This document shows positions 9,031 through 18,551 of a DNA stretch of 63,319 nucleotides, one piece after another. The notes under the pieces are model-generated. The model saw nothing but the letters and a program-made list of their open reading frames with translations, searched no databases and was not told where the DNA came from. How positions within the stretch are numbered: position 1 is the stretch's first letter; each line of letters starts with the position of its first letter. The position numbers were made by a program, and so were the translations under genes. This DNA comes from Methylococcales bacterium. GTDB lineage: Bacteria; Pseudomonadota; Gammaproteobacteria; Methylococcales; Methylomonadaceae. The stretch is from positions 1 to 63,319 of the forward strand of contig JAQTPT010000018.1 in the NCBI GenBank assembly GCA_028712795.1. Reading direction: 5' to 3'.

Positions 9031-9936
9031 TTATTTGGGTGCTGATAATTGCAGAGAGTGGGCGGGTTTTTGATCAGTGGCCGATGATTTCGAGACTCCG
9101 GATTCAGTATTGGATTCAGGAGTTTTATTAGCAGGCGTTGAATTTGCAGTGGCTGGGGCCCCCGTTGTTTCCGAGCTCTCGTCAATTATGTCAGGGTCAA
9201 CGTTTTCAAGGGGGTTGCCGTCATGGATATAATAATCGCGGTGCTGTTCATAAGAGTTTTTAATGAAGTCATAACGATCGACCGCGCCTTCGTCAACGAT
9301 TTTTTCAGTCGTCATCAAATTCGCCCGTTTATCCGTGACATCCAGCACTCTGGAACCTGCACTGGCTGCGTTTGCTGCTGCTCCCCCAAATACGGAAACA
9401 TAGGTCAGAGGGTTAAATAAAGCGTCTCCCACCAGTCCGAAGGTATCTCTGGGCGAGCTTGGCCCAAAAAACGGCAATACGAGATACGGGCCTGAGGGAA
9501 CACCCCAGTAACCAAGAGTCTGCCCGAAGTCTTCCTTATGCTTGGGTAAATCAATCATGGTTGCCACATCAATAAAGCCTACAACCCCCGCCGTCGTGTT
9601 AATTAGAAAACGACCTGCGTCCATACTGGTTTGCGTGAGTTTAAACTGTAACAAATCGTTGACAGTTACGCCAATGTCATTAATGTTACTGAAAAAATTG
9701 GTTACGCCTTCACTAACAAATTCAGGGGTTATCCACTGATAACCTTTTGCCAGGGGCTTTAATACAGCCTTGTCGAGATTATCATTGAATGTCTGAGTTC
9801 CCCGGTTCCAGCCTGACCAAGGGTCATCCTTGTCAGGAACAGATTTTCCTGTTGATGCACACCCTGAAAGCGTAATTGAGATGACCAGGCTGCTCAATAA
9901 TAGTGGATTAGGGATGGTGGGGGTTTGCATGCTCAT
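9031..9936 (-). CDS. mlaA: MlaA (VacJ) family outer-membrane lipoprotein
   Basis: The 301-residue protein has a lipoprotein signal ending in LSGC, then the VacJ fold: DPWSGWNRGTQTFND, NDIGVTVNDLLQ, GRFLINTTAGVVGFIDVA, EDFGQTLGYWGVPSGPYLVL and the conserved FGPSSPRDT. MlaA sits in the outer membrane with porins and removes mislocated phospholipids from the outer leaflet, passing them to MlaC. The other mla genes are not in this window, so it is encoded separately. The C-terminal 60 residues after the family core are rich in Thr, Ser, Pro and Ala and are probably disordered. Confidence 0.93.
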   Translation of the reverse strand: MSMQTPTIPNPLLLSSLVISITLSGCASTGKSVPDKDDPWSGWNRGTQTFNDNLDKAVLKPLAKGYQWITPEFVSEGVTNFFSNINDIGVTVNDLLQFKLTQTSMDAGRFLINTTAGVVGFIDVATMIDLPKHKEDFGQTLGYWGVPSGPYLVLPFFGPSSPRDTFGLVGDALFNPLTYVSVFGGAAANAASAGSRVLDVTDKRANLMTTEKIVDEGAVDRYDFIKNSYEQHRDYYIHDGNPLENVDPDIIDESSETTGAPATANSTPANKTPESNTESGVSKSSATDQKPAHSLQLSAPK

Positions 9937-10494
9937 GATTTATCTTTTCCTGGTCTGTTAGTGTTTTTGTTATTAAGCGTTAATCTAAATGCGTGTATCG
10001 AACACACTCATTGCATCGCCTGTCATAGTTGCAGTGTTTTGGTTTGACGATACAGTTTTACTGCAAAATAAACGGCATTATTTAACCCTCAATGGCAAAT
10101 TATATCAATTGCTTTTATTTTTATGATAAATAAAAGCCGACTACTGGAACTAACGTCGGAATACATAAAGATTTAACATCAATTCATCTGGCTTAGGATT
10201 GGCTGTCCAGCAGCTCTGTATTAGACGCCAAGTTTAGCACCTAATGATTTTACAGCTATGTTGATCCGTCAAATTTAACACTTAACCACCGTCGATCTTA
10301 TCCGCAATTGCTGAGTATAAGTTTGTGTATAATGCTCAAATGATAACTTTCAGACCCTATATTACCTGTTTCTTTGTTAAGTTGAAGTGTTTATTAAAGT
10401 TTAAGTAATAATGGATCTGATAAGTTAATAAGCAACATGGGCTCAGCCCGTGAACCAAGTTTTTAAAGCAATCTATTGATTCAACGGACTTGCC
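9937..10494. other. Intergenic region between divergent genes
   Basis: This holds the promoters of mlaA (leftward) and the small membrane protein gene (rightward). A perfect 10-bp AT-rich hairpin is at 10111-10137 (GCTTTTATTT, seven-base loop, AAATAAAAGC). A TATAAT box at 10327-10332 is a possible minus 10 element for the rightward gene. No RNA gene is recognised. Confidence 0.4.
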
Positions 10495-11001
10495 ATGCCT
10501 TTTTTTATTGTGCTTAGCCTTGCCCTCAGTTTTTTGGTACAAACTGCCAGCTCACTCCAAAGCTTGCTGGTAACGACGGTAGTTGTTTATATTAGTTTGG
10601 GAGTGGCCATTATCAGTATTGTTGGAAGCCAATTCAAAAAATTGTCGAGCATAATCTGGTATGACATTTTTTCCAGCAGTACCCTTTTAGTTTGGTTTGC
10701 TTATTGGAAGCCGTTGTTTAAGGATGATTCACCGATATTTTTTTTCTATCCGATTTATTTCGCTCTTATGACGGCTTTTGTTGCGTTATTTTTTATTGGT
10801 CAGCGAAATAAAATAGATAATGAAAGTTTTAATATTATGCAGTCCCTGGCCAAGAAAACAATCATACAGCCTTGGGTTGTAATGGTTTGTGTTTTAGGCA
10901 GTTTGGCATTACAGCAACATTTCATGCTCTATCCAACCCTAATGACGTTGTCGATTTTGAGATTTGCTTTAGCGAGCTGTATCGAAGGCCGTGGAGACTA
11001 G
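10495..11001 (+). CDS. Conserved-looking integral membrane protein of unknown function
   Basis: This 168-residue protein has about five hydrophobic segments (roughly residues 3-22, 25-44, 58-68, 80-102 and 123-150), separated by short charged loops. It starts directly with a membrane segment and has a short charged end. No family motif is recognised. It is accepted as a gene because the frame is uninterrupted, the hydrophobic pattern is regular and nothing competes on the other strand. It stands alone between mlaA and a carboxypeptidase gene on the opposite strand. Confidence 0.65.
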   Translation: MPFFIVLSLALSFLVQTASSLQSLLVTTVVVYISLGVAIISIVGSQFKKLSSIIWYDIFSSSTLLVWFAYWKPLFKDDSPIFFFYPIYFALMTAFVALFFIGQRNKIDNESFNIMQSLAKKTIIQPWVVMVCVLGSLALQQHFMLYPTLMTLSILRFALASCIEGRGD

Positions 11002-11174
11002 TTAATTACTAAAGATTAGCCCTTTGATCGATAAACATTTCCAATAATATTTCAATACGATCAGGGCTACATCAACGCAACTGACCAACCCACATATAAA
11101 CTCATTCCCGCCATCTTTTGCCATCAACCTATACTGGCTGTAATGGGATGTGAACCGATAGAGCACAAATCTAA

Positions 11175-11194
11175 TCCCACAGCTTCGTGTGGGA
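11175..11194 (-). terminator. Possible terminator after the D,D-carboxypeptidase gene
   Basis: TCCCACA and TGTGGGA pair around a six-base loop about 60 bases beyond the stop codon of the leftward gene. The following minus-strand sequence is only moderately T-rich, so the call is tentative. Confidence 0.35.
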
Positions 11195-11255
11195 ACTATT
11201 GTTAAACCTGTAATTATCTGGCCATGTAGTGGCGGTAGGATTTTTTATGGGTTGA

Positions 11256-12383
11256 CTAGGGGTGATGGTAGCGAGTTTTGCTAGCACGCTTGGTTTTGTT
11301 GACCGGCTTGCGCTTACTAGTGGCCGTCTTGTTTTTTCTGGACGGTTTGGTCTTGCTGACAGACTTGCTTTTACTGATATGCTTGGTGTTTTTGCCATGC
11401 TTGCGATTGTTTGCATGATTCCTGGATTTACTTTTACTAAAATGCTTGGGCGGTTCTATGTAAGTGTCGCCACTATCGTTAGAAGCTACAGTAGTAGGCG
11501 CCATATTGCCACAACCAAGCTGATAGGGCGGCGTGCCTGCTGAACTGGTTGTCATGGTATTGATGTTTCTGGCTGGGTAAGTGTTAAACCGGTTAGCAAA
11601 GCCGTCATCCATCATATTGATCATCAACTGATAACGTTCTGAGCTCGTCATGCCGCCCATTATCACACCGATCAGGCGCTTGCCGTTTTGACTGGCTACG
11701 GAGATGAGATTGTAGCCGGATCCGCAAGTGAATCCCGTTTTCATGCCTTCTGCGCCGGGATAGCTGGCGGTGAATTTGTTGATGCCGCGTAGTTCACGAC
11801 CCTTGTAATTAAAGGTATGCGCGGAAAAGTAAGGATAATAGTCAGGAAAATTTTGTTGTATCTTCCATGCAAGCATGGCCAGGTCTCGGGGAGTAGTGAC
11901 TTGCCATGGGTGTGGAAGGCCGGTCGCATTCATGAAGTGAGTGTCATACATACCCAAAGCATGCGCCTTAGTCGTCATTTTGACCGCAAAGCTCTCTTCA
12001 GTACCGCCCAGGTACTCGCCCAAAACGACAGCTGCATCATTCGCAGAGCGAGTGATGACCGCCAATATTGCATCTTCAACTGTTAATGTTTCCCCTTGTC
12101 TTAAGCCCAGTTTGCTGTTGGGTTGGCGTGATGCATGATAGGATGCCCTCAGGTTATCGTAAAGTTGAATTTGGCCCGCTTTCAACGCTTCAAACGCCAT
12201 GTAAAGGGTCATCACTTTGGTAAGTGAAGCCGGATACCATGAATGGGTTGCGTTTTCTTCGTGCAATACAGTCCCGTTATCAGCGTCTATCATTATTGCG
12301 GCATGGCGTGCATAAGTGGACGCGGGCACCAACAACAACCAGACTGGCATCAAAATAAGTAGTATCGATTTCACGGTATTCAT
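11256..12383 (-). CDS. D-alanyl-D-alanine carboxypeptidase (PBP5/DacD-like) with basic tail
   Basis: This serine peptidase trims the terminal D-Ala from peptidoglycan stem peptides in the periplasm. The signal peptide covers about residues 1-25. The three active-site motifs are intact: S53-L-T-K56, S113-A-N115 and K215-T-G217. The catalytic domain ends near residue 265. Instead of the usual PBP5 C-terminal beta domain and amphipathic anchor, the last 65 or so residues are a low-complexity tail of Lys, Ser, Thr, Arg and Asn with repeated SKS and KTK words. Such a tail could bind anionic cell-wall polymers. The gene is monocistronic. Confidence 0.9.
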   Translation of the reverse strand: MNTVKSILLILMPVWLLLVPASTYARHAAIMIDADNGTVLHEENATHSWYPASLTKVMTLYMAFEALKAGQIQLYDNLRASYHASRQPNSKLGLRQGETLTVEDAILAVITRSANDAAVVLGEYLGGTEESFAVKMTTKAHALGMYDTHFMNATGLPHPWQVTTPRDLAMLAWKIQQNFPDYYPYFSAHTFNYKGRELRGINKFTASYPGAEGMKTGFTCGSGYNLISVASQNGKRLIGVIMGGMTSSERYQLMINMMDDGFANRFNTYPARNINTMTTSSAGTPPYQLGCGNMAPTTVASNDSGDTYIEPPKHFSKSKSRNHANNRKHGKNTKHISKSKSVSKTKPSRKNKTATSKRKPVNKTKRASKTRYHHP

Positions 12384-12915
12384 TTAAAAAAGGGAGGCTC
12401 CGGTGGGTTATGGTTCGTTTTTCTACTTACTATCAAATTGTAAGTTTAAGCTGGGCTTCTTGTAACCTGTTGAATTGTTATAGTTGTTTTACAGGGGAAG
12501 GCTGGTAGACGAGCGCAGTCAGCTGTAGACATTTAAGTTACCAAAATAATAATCTACAACCTAAGGCTGAAAACGACAGTAACAAATACAGTGATTTCCC
12601 ACTTGGTGGATGCAATCCAGTATTCTATCAAACGACGCGCCTTGATAAAACGGAATTTTAGTAATGATGAAATATTAATTTTGTTTTATCAATGGATATT
12701 TATTCGCGCAGTTCAATTATAAGAATTCTCTCCCTGGAAAATTCTAAAAACGTTCAATATTGCCTAATTTAGTGGGTTTCCAGCTTCCTGGAAAAAGTCT
12801 ATGACTAAATTTGACCAATGCTTTTAGCCAGTTTTTTATAGGTTGATTGGATCATTAGCGTTTGATTTTTTTCTTATTGGAAATACAACAATATTATCCG
12901 GTTTTAAAATTGATT
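12384..12915. other. Intergenic stretch without recognised features
   Basis: This contains the upstream region of the carboxypeptidase gene and the 3' flank of the hydrolase gene. The sequence is AT-rich with no convincing frame, palindrome or RNA. Confidence 0.4.
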
Positions 12916-13959
12916 TCAATGTTGCCTGAAATGGCTTTCTTTGGGTGTTTGCGGGCTAAGTCCTGCCAACACTTCCCGCGCCCTCACGTCCGCGCCGGAA
13001 GGGAGTTTTTCCGGTTTATTGGTGACCCATGCGGCTATATCTTTCCAAGCCTTGGGGGCTTGTAAGTCACGCAATAACATGTGATAGCCTTGTTGATAAA
13101 ATGCCACGGTTTTTTCCGTCGTACTCGTGGCGAGAAACCTTTGTAAAAATGCGTAAGTGGGTTTCTTGGGAATAATTTCGTCTTTTTCACCATAAAGCAT
13201 CAAGGTATTTCCATGCAGTAGCGTCGCGCTGTCAAAGGCTACATCCATCAAATCGGTCAGTCCGTAAATAGTTTCTACGCGAGTGGCCTTTATAACCCAG
13301 GGATCCCGGCCTAAAGCCCGGAGCATTTCAATATTATCCGAGGGCATTACCCTTACGCCTTTACCCGTCAAGGTTAGCCAAGGCAAGCTGTGTGCCAGCG
13401 TCCAAAGCACACTGGTTTGATACCAAGGCATCGTTGACCGAGACCAAAGCGCCGGTGCGACGAGAATAATCCCCGCTACGTCCTGCATAACGGTTTGGCT
13501 CATGGTGGTAATAATAATCGCGCCGCCCATGCTTTCACCGAGCAGATAAACGGGGTGGTTCGGGTAACGTTCTTTTACCAGTCGGACCAACGTGAGCAAA
13601 TCTTGGCTATAGGCCGCGCTTCCCGCCCATAAACCCCGTTTTGGCGCCGCGCCAAAGCCGCGTTGATCATAAGCGAAACAGGCAATGCCTTGTTTACTTA
13701 AATACTCGCCCGGCTGTTGAAAAAACCGGCTGTAATCGTTAAAGCCGTGGAGTGCAATTAGTATGGCGTGAGGTTCTGTTTTGGGCAGCCAGTGGCGAAA
13801 TGGCAAGTTGGCGCCGTCTTCGGTAAGGTACGTATTCGCGCTGAGCCGAGCTTCATTGCTTTTCGCGCCGGGCGGATGAATCATAGGCATACAGCTCGTT
13901 AGCGAGGTCAGCAGTAGAGCCGAGATTACTTTATAAAGCGTTTTCATTGTGTTGATCAT
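12916..13959 (-). CDS. Alpha/beta hydrolase lipoprotein (monoacylglycerol lipase-like)
   Basis: The 347-residue protein begins with a lipoprotein signal (LLTSLTSC lipobox near residue 23). It then shows the serine hydrolase fold of the lysophospholipase/monoglyceride lipase type: LIALHGFNDYSRFF for the oxyanion region, YDQRGFGAAP, and the nucleophile elbow GESMGG. An Asp in LMLYGEKDEIIP and a His in YQQGYHMLLRD complete the likely triad. It probably acts on lipid esters at the cell envelope. The start codon overlaps the stop of moaE by four bases, so it is co-transcribed with the molybdopterin genes, although no functional link is known. Confidence 0.85.
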   Translation of the reverse strand: MINTMKTLYKVISALLLTSLTSCMPMIHPPGAKSNEARLSANTYLTEDGANLPFRHWLPKTEPHAILIALHGFNDYSRFFQQPGEYLSKQGIACFAYDQRGFGAAPKRGLWAGSAAYSQDLLTLVRLVKERYPNHPVYLLGESMGGAIIITTMSQTVMQDVAGIILVAPALWSRSTMPWYQTSVLWTLAHSLPWLTLTGKGVRVMPSDNIEMLRALGRDPWVIKATRVETIYGLTDLMDVAFDSATLLHGNTLMLYGEKDEIIPKKPTYAFLQRFLATSTTEKTVAFYQQGYHMLLRDLQAPKAWKDIAAWVTNKPEKLPSGADVRAREVLAGLSPQTPKESHFRQH

Positions 13960-14411
13960 GATTTTTGTTTGTAGCCGTTGGTATTGCTCGCGACCCAGCG
14001 TTCCTGGTCAGTAATTAGCAGTTCTTTTTTCCAAAACGGGGCTTTCGATTTTAAGGCTTCCATAAGGTACCGGTTTGCATCAAACGCATCTCCACGATGG
14101 GATGACCATACGGCGACCAGCACGATTGATTCATGAGGCAAAATATTGCCTACACGATGAATAATTAAGCTGTCAATCAGCTGCCATTGGCACTGGGCTT
14201 GGATAACGATTTCCTCTAACTGTTTTTCAGTCATGCCGGGGTAGTATTCCAGGGTCATGCCTTTAACAGCGGCATTTTCATTGAAGTCACGCATCGTGCC
14301 AATAAAAATACTGGTTGCGCCAATAGCGCCCAAATTATCCAAGCGTGTGCTCTGGTAAGATTGAACTTCATGAAAGGGATCAAATGCTTGGGTACTGATT
14401 TTGATAGTCAT
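13956..14411 (-). CDS. moaE: Molybdopterin synthase catalytic subunit MoaE
   Basis: MoaE, together with thiocarboxylated MoaD, converts precursor Z (cPMP) to molybdopterin. The 151-residue protein shows the family pattern: GAIGATSIFIGTMRDFNE, LEYYPGMTEKQLEE, the IIHRVGNILPHESIVLVAV strand and the SHRGDAFDA segment. The active-site lysines are in LKSKAPFWKKE near the end. The gene is two bases downstream of moaD and overlaps the following hydrolase gene, giving a moaD-moaE-hydrolase operon. Confidence 0.95.
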   Translation of the reverse strand: MTIKISTQAFDPFHEVQSYQSTRLDNLGAIGATSIFIGTMRDFNENAAVKGMTLEYYPGMTEKQLEEIVIQAQCQWQLIDSLIIHRVGNILPHESIVLVAVWSSHRGDAFDANRYLMEALKSKAPFWKKELLITDQERWVASNTNGYKQKS

Positions 14412-14413
14412 GT

Positions 14414-14647
14414 TTAGCCGCCGGTAACAGGGGGAAAAAAAGCGACTTCATCTCCGTCCTTGACCAGGTTATCCAATTCAACGTAGTCCATATTGATGGC
14501 AACCAGGCTGTTGCCGGGTAGCGGTTTGCCCGGGTTAGCGCAATTCCAAACTTCATGGGCCGTTAGTAATCGGGTAAAGGTCAGTTCGTCTTCCGAACGG
14601 CCTAAGTTTTCTTTTAAACTGGCAAAATAACGCACTTTAATGGACAT
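14414..14647 (-). CDS. moaD: Molybdopterin synthase sulfur carrier subunit MoaD
   Basis: This 77-residue ubiquitin-like protein ends in the required Gly-Gly (FFPPVTGG), which is adenylated and thiocarboxylated to deliver sulfur to cPMP. It starts with the typical strand IKVRYFASLKENLGRSEDEL. It is the first gene of the leftward moaD-moaE-hydrolase unit and lies divergent from moaC, with fewer than 80 bases between them, so the promoters are shared or overlapping. Confidence 0.95.
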   Translation of the reverse strand: MSIKVRYFASLKENLGRSEDELTFTRLLTAHEVWNCANPGKPLPGNSLVAINMDYVELDNLVKDGDEVAFFPPVTGG

Positions 14648-14724
14648 AATGATTCACGGGGCTTAATAAACAATAGATAATAATTCTTCTAAGAACATTT
14701 ATTTTGACTAATTATCCTACACAG

Positions 14725-15204
14725 ATGACTTATATACCGCATTTTAATCAGTCTGGCGAAGCGCACATGGTCGATGTCGGCGCAAAAGCGATTACTCAGC
14801 GCACAGCTATCACCGAAGGCTTTATTGTAATGCACCCGGAAACGCTGAAGATGATTCTTGCGGGTGAACACAACAAGGGCGATGTACTGGCGATAGCAAG
14901 AATTGCCGGTATCATGGCCAGTAAAAAAACGGCCGATCTCATTCCGCTTTGTCATCCTTTGCCCATAACGCACGTAGAAATTAACCTGAGCGCTGAAGCT
15001 GAAAAAAACCGTATCCGCTGCCAAGCCACAGTAAAAACCAACGGCCAGACAGGCGTGGAAATCGAGGCGCTGTGTGCCACTCAAATTGCCCTGCTTACTA
15101 TTTATGATATGTGTAAAGCAGTAGACCGGGGCATGGTCATTCAATCAGTGCAGTTACTGGAAAAAGATGGCGGTAAATCCGGGCACTGGCAGCGTAATGA
15201 TTGA
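14725..15204 (+). CDS. moaC: Cyclic pyranopterin monophosphate synthase MoaC
   Basis: MoaC completes formation of cPMP, the first molybdopterin intermediate, acting with the radical SAM enzyme MoaA (not in this window). The conserved blocks [34 protein letters not shown] and [20 protein letters not shown], followed by the catalytic-lysine region DMCKAVDR, are all present. The ATG at 14725 is chosen because known family members begin just before the [11 protein letters not shown] block; a TTG at 14704 would add seven residues. It is divergent from moaD. Confidence 0.95.
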   Translation: MTYIPHFNQSGEAHMVDVGAKAITQRTAITEGFIVMHPETLKMILAGEHNKGDVLAIARIAGIMASKKTADLIPLCHPLPITHVEINLSAEAEKNRIRCQATVKTNGQTGVEIEALCATQIALLTIYDMCKAVDRGMVIQSVQLLEKDGGKSGHWQRND

Positions 15205-15266
15205 ATTACGGCATACCTTAACTTTGGTACACTAGACCATCATTCAAGACAACCGCAGAGACAACC

Positions 15267-16310
15267 ATGCCGATACCATTAAAAGAGCTTGCCGAATTTT
15301 GTAATGCCCAGATAGTAGGGGGCGATTTATCAACAGTTATTCATTCCGCAGCCGATATTAAGTCCGCTCAAGCAGGGCAGGTCTCCCAGTTGACCAGTGG
15401 TAAATATGTCCAGCATTTTCAACATTCAATGGCTTCGGCCTGCTTTATTGCCGAAGGTTTTGCTGTTGATAACATACCTGAAAGTATGGCATTGCTGGTT
15501 TGCGCCGATCCGGAAATAAGTTTTATCAAGGCGTTGGAATTATTGCATCCTGCAAGGATTTATAATCCACAAGTTGCGCCACAGGCAGTGCTTGAAAGCA
15601 ATGTGACCTTGGGTGTTGGCGTCTATGTCGGGCCTTATGCAGTGATTGGTGAAAATACGATCATAGGGAATGGTAGCGCAATACTGGCGGGTGTTTATTT
15701 GGGAAGAAATGTAAAAGTGGGGAAAAATTGCCGGATTTATCCATACGCCGTTATTTACGATGATGTGGTGGTGGGGGACAATGTCATTATTCATTCAGGT
15801 TCTATTATCGGGGCGGATGGATTTGGCTATAAATTCAGAAATAATGTACATGTTAAGGTGCCCCAGGTCGGTAATGTGGTTATTGATGACAATGTTGAGG
15901 TGGGGGCCAATACCTGTATTGACAGAGGCGCATTGGGAAGTACGCTGATAGGGGCGGGCACAAAAATAGATAATCTTGTCCAGATCGGCCATAACAACAA
16001 GGTCGGTAAAAATGTGATTATGTGCGGCCTAACGGGTGTGTCCGGTTCCTGTAACATTGAAGACTATGCCATTCTTGCCGGGAGTTCAGGGGTGGCTGAT
16101 CATGTGACGATTGGACAGGGTGCAGTAGTCATGGCGCGTTCCGGCGTGGCAGGTGATGTAAAGGCGGGCGCTCAGGTTTTCGGCAGTCCTGCAAAAGATA
16201 AGAAGACCGCTTATAAAGAGCAGATTGCGCTCAGCAAATTGCCCGAGCTGCTGAAAAAAGTGAATCTTCTGGAAGAGAAAATCCAGGCGCTTGAAAAAAC
16301 ATCTGGCTAG
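15267..16310 (+). CDS. lpxD: UDP-3-O-(3-hydroxyacyl)glucosamine N-acyltransferase LpxD
   Basis: LpxD adds the second hydroxyacyl chain in lipid A synthesis, using acyl-ACP at the inner membrane's cytoplasmic face. The 347 residues comprise an N-terminal uridine-binding domain (about 1-100), a left-handed beta helix of hexapeptide repeats (about 105-310, many [IV]G-type turns) and a C-terminal helix rich in Leu, Lys and Glu. The catalytic His lies in VQIGHNNKVGKN. The gene is on its own, without the usual lpxA, fabZ and bamA neighbours. Many Gammaproteobacteria carry such an extra or relocated copy. Confidence 0.93.
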   Translation: MPIPLKELAEFCNAQIVGGDLSTVIHSAADIKSAQAGQVSQLTSGKYVQHFQHSMASACFIAEGFAVDNIPESMALLVCADPEISFIKALELLHPARIYNPQVAPQAVLESNVTLGVGVYVGPYAVIGENTIIGNGSAILAGVYLGRNVKVGKNCRIYPYAVIYDDVVVGDNVIIHSGSIIGADGFGYKFRNNVHVKVPQVGNVVIDDNVEVGANTCIDRGALGSTLIGAGTKIDNLVQIGHNNKVGKNVIMCGLTGVSGSCNIEDYAILAGSSGVADHVTIGQGAVVMARSGVAGDVKAGAQVFGSPAKDKKTAYKEQIALSKLPELLKKVNLLEEKIQALEKTSG

Positions 16311-16423
16311 CTTTAACCAGGTGGCAGTTATTTTTAAGTGAGCTAAAAAAGTTCATTAGAACAACGCATGACGAATAACCCAGTATTAGGGTAAACTATA
16401 GCAACGCAAAAAAACGGTTTAGT

Positions 16424-17134
16424 ATGATGACAGCAAAAGAAAACGTACATCTGCACGAAATCAATAAATTTGGTTCGATGGCGGAACGCTGGTGGGATAC
16501 TCAGGGCGAATTTAAAACCTTGCATGACATTAACCCGCTACGAATCCAGTTTATCCAGAGTTATGCGGATATTGCCGGTAAACGCATGGTTGATGTAGGC
16601 TGCGGTGGTGGTATTTTAACCGAAGGTCTTGCTAAAAACGGCGCAGATGCCCTGGGCATTGATTTGAGTGAAGAGCTGATTGATATTGCCGATTTACATG
16701 GCCTGGAGTCGGGCGTGAATGCGCATTATCAAAAAATTAGCGCTGAAGCGTTGGCGCAGCAACAGCCTGAAAGCTTCGATCACGTTACCTGCATGGAAAT
16801 GCTGGAACATGTGCCTGATCCCGGTTCAATAATTTTTGCTTGCGCCACTTTGGTTAAACCTGGAGGGATGGTGTTTTTTTCCACGCTCAATCGAAAACCC
16901 AAGGCCTATTTGTTAGCCATAGTCGCTGCGGAGCATATTCTTCAAATGCTGCCTAAAGGCACGCATGACTATAAAACCTTTATCAAACCCTCTGAGCTTA
17001 GCCAGTCAGCACGCGCGGCTGGTCTTGATCTTCAGGGCATGGTGGGGATTGAATATAATCCGTTTACCAAACATTTCAGTCTTGGCAAAGATATTGATGT
17101 CAATTACATAGCCGCTTTTAAACGTATAGGGTAA
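16424..17134 (+). CDS. ubiG: Ubiquinone biosynthesis O-methyltransferase UbiG
   Basis: UbiG performs both O-methylations in ubiquinone synthesis at the inner membrane. The 236-residue protein shows the UbiG signature: EINKFGSMAERWWD at the start, the SAM motif MVDVGCGGGILTEGLAKNGA, the acidic loop GIDLSEELI and MEMLEHVPDPGSI. The C-terminal block TLNRKPKAYLLAIVAAEHIL contains the membrane-association region. Eight bases separate it from gph, and the two form an operon with the SDR and sufT genes. Confidence 0.95.
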   Translation: MMTAKENVHLHEINKFGSMAERWWDTQGEFKTLHDINPLRIQFIQSYADIAGKRMVDVGCGGGILTEGLAKNGADALGIDLSEELIDIADLHGLESGVNAHYQKISAEALAQQQPESFDHVTCMEMLEHVPDPGSIIFACATLVKPGGMVFFSTLNRKPKAYLLAIVAAEHILQMLPKGTHDYKTFIKPSELSQSARAAGLDLQGMVGIEYNPFTKHFSLGKDIDVNYIAAFKRIG

Positions 17135-17142
17135 GGGCGCTG

Positions 17143-17823
17143 ATGTCGACGGGTTTCAAATTATCCTGCGTGTTGTTTGACCTTGACGGTACCTTGGCGG
17201 ACACCGCGCAGGATTCGATTTTATGTTTGAATAAGGCATTAAGCAGACATGGGTTTATGAGTGTTTCAGCTGAGACCATCAAACCGTTTATCTCTTTTGG
17301 CGCGGTTGCAATGATTAGAGAGAGCCTGGATCAATCTGTACCGGAAGCACTACGTGCAGACATATTGAAAACCATGCTTGATCTTTATCAAAACAACATT
17401 GCCGGACACACGGTTGTTTTCAAGGGCATGTCAGATACGCTGAATGCCATTGAAACGCAGGGACTGAAATGGGGCGTAGTCACCAATAAAGAGGAACGCT
17501 TCACGAATCCGTTGATGGCTGCCCTAAAGCTCACCGATCGAGCCGCTTGCATCATCAGCGGGGATACCACGGCAAACCCAAAACCTCATGTGGAACCCAT
17601 GTTGGCTGCCTGTAAAAAGGCGGCGGTAAGACCGCAGGAATGTGTTTATATCGGCGATGCAGTCCACGACATTACTGCTGGAAAAAATGCTCAAATGAAA
17701 ACCCTTGTCGCACTTTACGGATATCTTAAGCCTGGCGATACGCCGGAAACATGGGGCGCTGATGCCCTGATAGAGTCTCCCGAACAATTAGCTACCTGGA
17801 TATCCTCAGCATTATGCCATTAA
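17143..17823 (+). CDS. gph: Phosphoglycolate phosphatase, HAD superfamily
   Basis: This HAD hydrolase probably dephosphorylates 2-phosphoglycolate. The 226-residue protein has the nucleophile motif FDLDGTLADT, the conserved TNKEERF (motif 2), a lysine in NPKPHVEPM and the acidic motif VYIGDAVHDITAG. The cap domain lies between about residues 25 and 90. It is placed directly after ubiG, an arrangement common in Gammaproteobacteria. Its last ten bases overlap the start of the next gene. Other phosphate-ester substrates are possible. Confidence 0.88.
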   Translation: MSTGFKLSCVLFDLDGTLADTAQDSILCLNKALSRHGFMSVSAETIKPFISFGAVAMIRESLDQSVPEALRADILKTMLDLYQNNIAGHTVVFKGMSDTLNAIETQGLKWGVVTNKEERFTNPLMAALKLTDRAACIISGDTTANPKPHVEPMLAACKKAAVRPQECVYIGDAVHDITAGKNAQMKTLVALYGYLKPGDTPETWGADALIESPEQLATWISSALCH

Positions 17824-18542
17824 AAAATCATGTTATTTTAATAACCGGCGCGGGCGGGGGGTTGGGTAGTACAGCGGCCTTGACACTAGCCAAAAACAGA
17901 GCGCATATTATTTTGCTGGATAAAGACATTGCTAAACTGGAAGCGGTTTATGACGCCATTTTGGCGGCAAACGCCCCCGAGCCAATTATTTATCCATTTG
18001 ACTTGGCCGGAGCCAGTGAAAACGAGTATCAGGAGCTGGCGAATAAAATTTATGAAGAATACGGCTCTTTGCAGGGTCTGTTGCATTCAGCAGTAGAATT
18101 CAGCTCATTTACGCCTATTTCCCAATTCAGCACAAAGGACTGGGGGCATACCTTAAACGTCAATCTGAATGCTGCTTTTCTATTAACCCGGGTATTATTG
18201 CCGATGCTGGAAAAGAGTCAACACGCATCTATCGTATTCACGTCTGATGCTTCCGCCAGAAAAGCGCATGCATACTCTGGCGCTTATGGCGTATCCAAAA
18301 TAGCCATGGAGGGTTTGGCTAAAGTACTGGCTGAAGAACTTGAATCAGCCAACAAAATCCGGGTCAATATATTGATACCCGGGGCTGTCGATTCACCTTT
18401 AAGAAAGCGGGCCTATCCAGCGGAAGATAAAGCTAAATTGCCCGCCATGGCCTCATTAGCGCCTGCTTATCTGTATTTATTTGGCACTCAAAGTATTGGC
18501 GTAACCGGCCAGGCCATTGATGCCCGAACCTTTCACCTATAA
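17814..18542 (+). CDS. yciK: Short-chain dehydrogenase/reductase, YciK-like
   Basis: This 242-residue SDR has the NAD(P) motif ITGAGGGLG near the N-terminus, NVNLNAAF in the middle, and the catalytic Ser (FTSDASARK) with YGVSK. YciK in E. coli is an SDR of unsettled substrate, and the gene order ubiG-gph-yciK is widespread. The specific substrate is unknown. The start overlaps gph by ten bases, and sufT follows nine bases later. Confidence 0.85.
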   Translation: MPLKNHVILITGAGGGLGSTAALTLAKNRAHIILLDKDIAKLEAVYDAILAANAPEPIIYPFDLAGASENEYQELANKIYEEYGSLQGLLHSAVEFSSFTPISQFSTKDWGHTLNVNLNAAFLLTRVLLPMLEKSQHASIVFTSDASARKAHAYSGAYGVSKIAMEGLAKVLAEELESANKIRVNILIPGAVDSPLRKRAYPAEDKAKLPAMASLAPAYLYLFGTQSIGVTGQAIDARTFHL

Positions 18543-18551
18543 CGAACTATT

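Noticed and set aside
10310..10335. Promoter TTGCTG ... TATAAT for the small membrane protein gene
   Set aside because: The spacer is only 14 bases; the TATAAT is mentioned but the promoter is not called.
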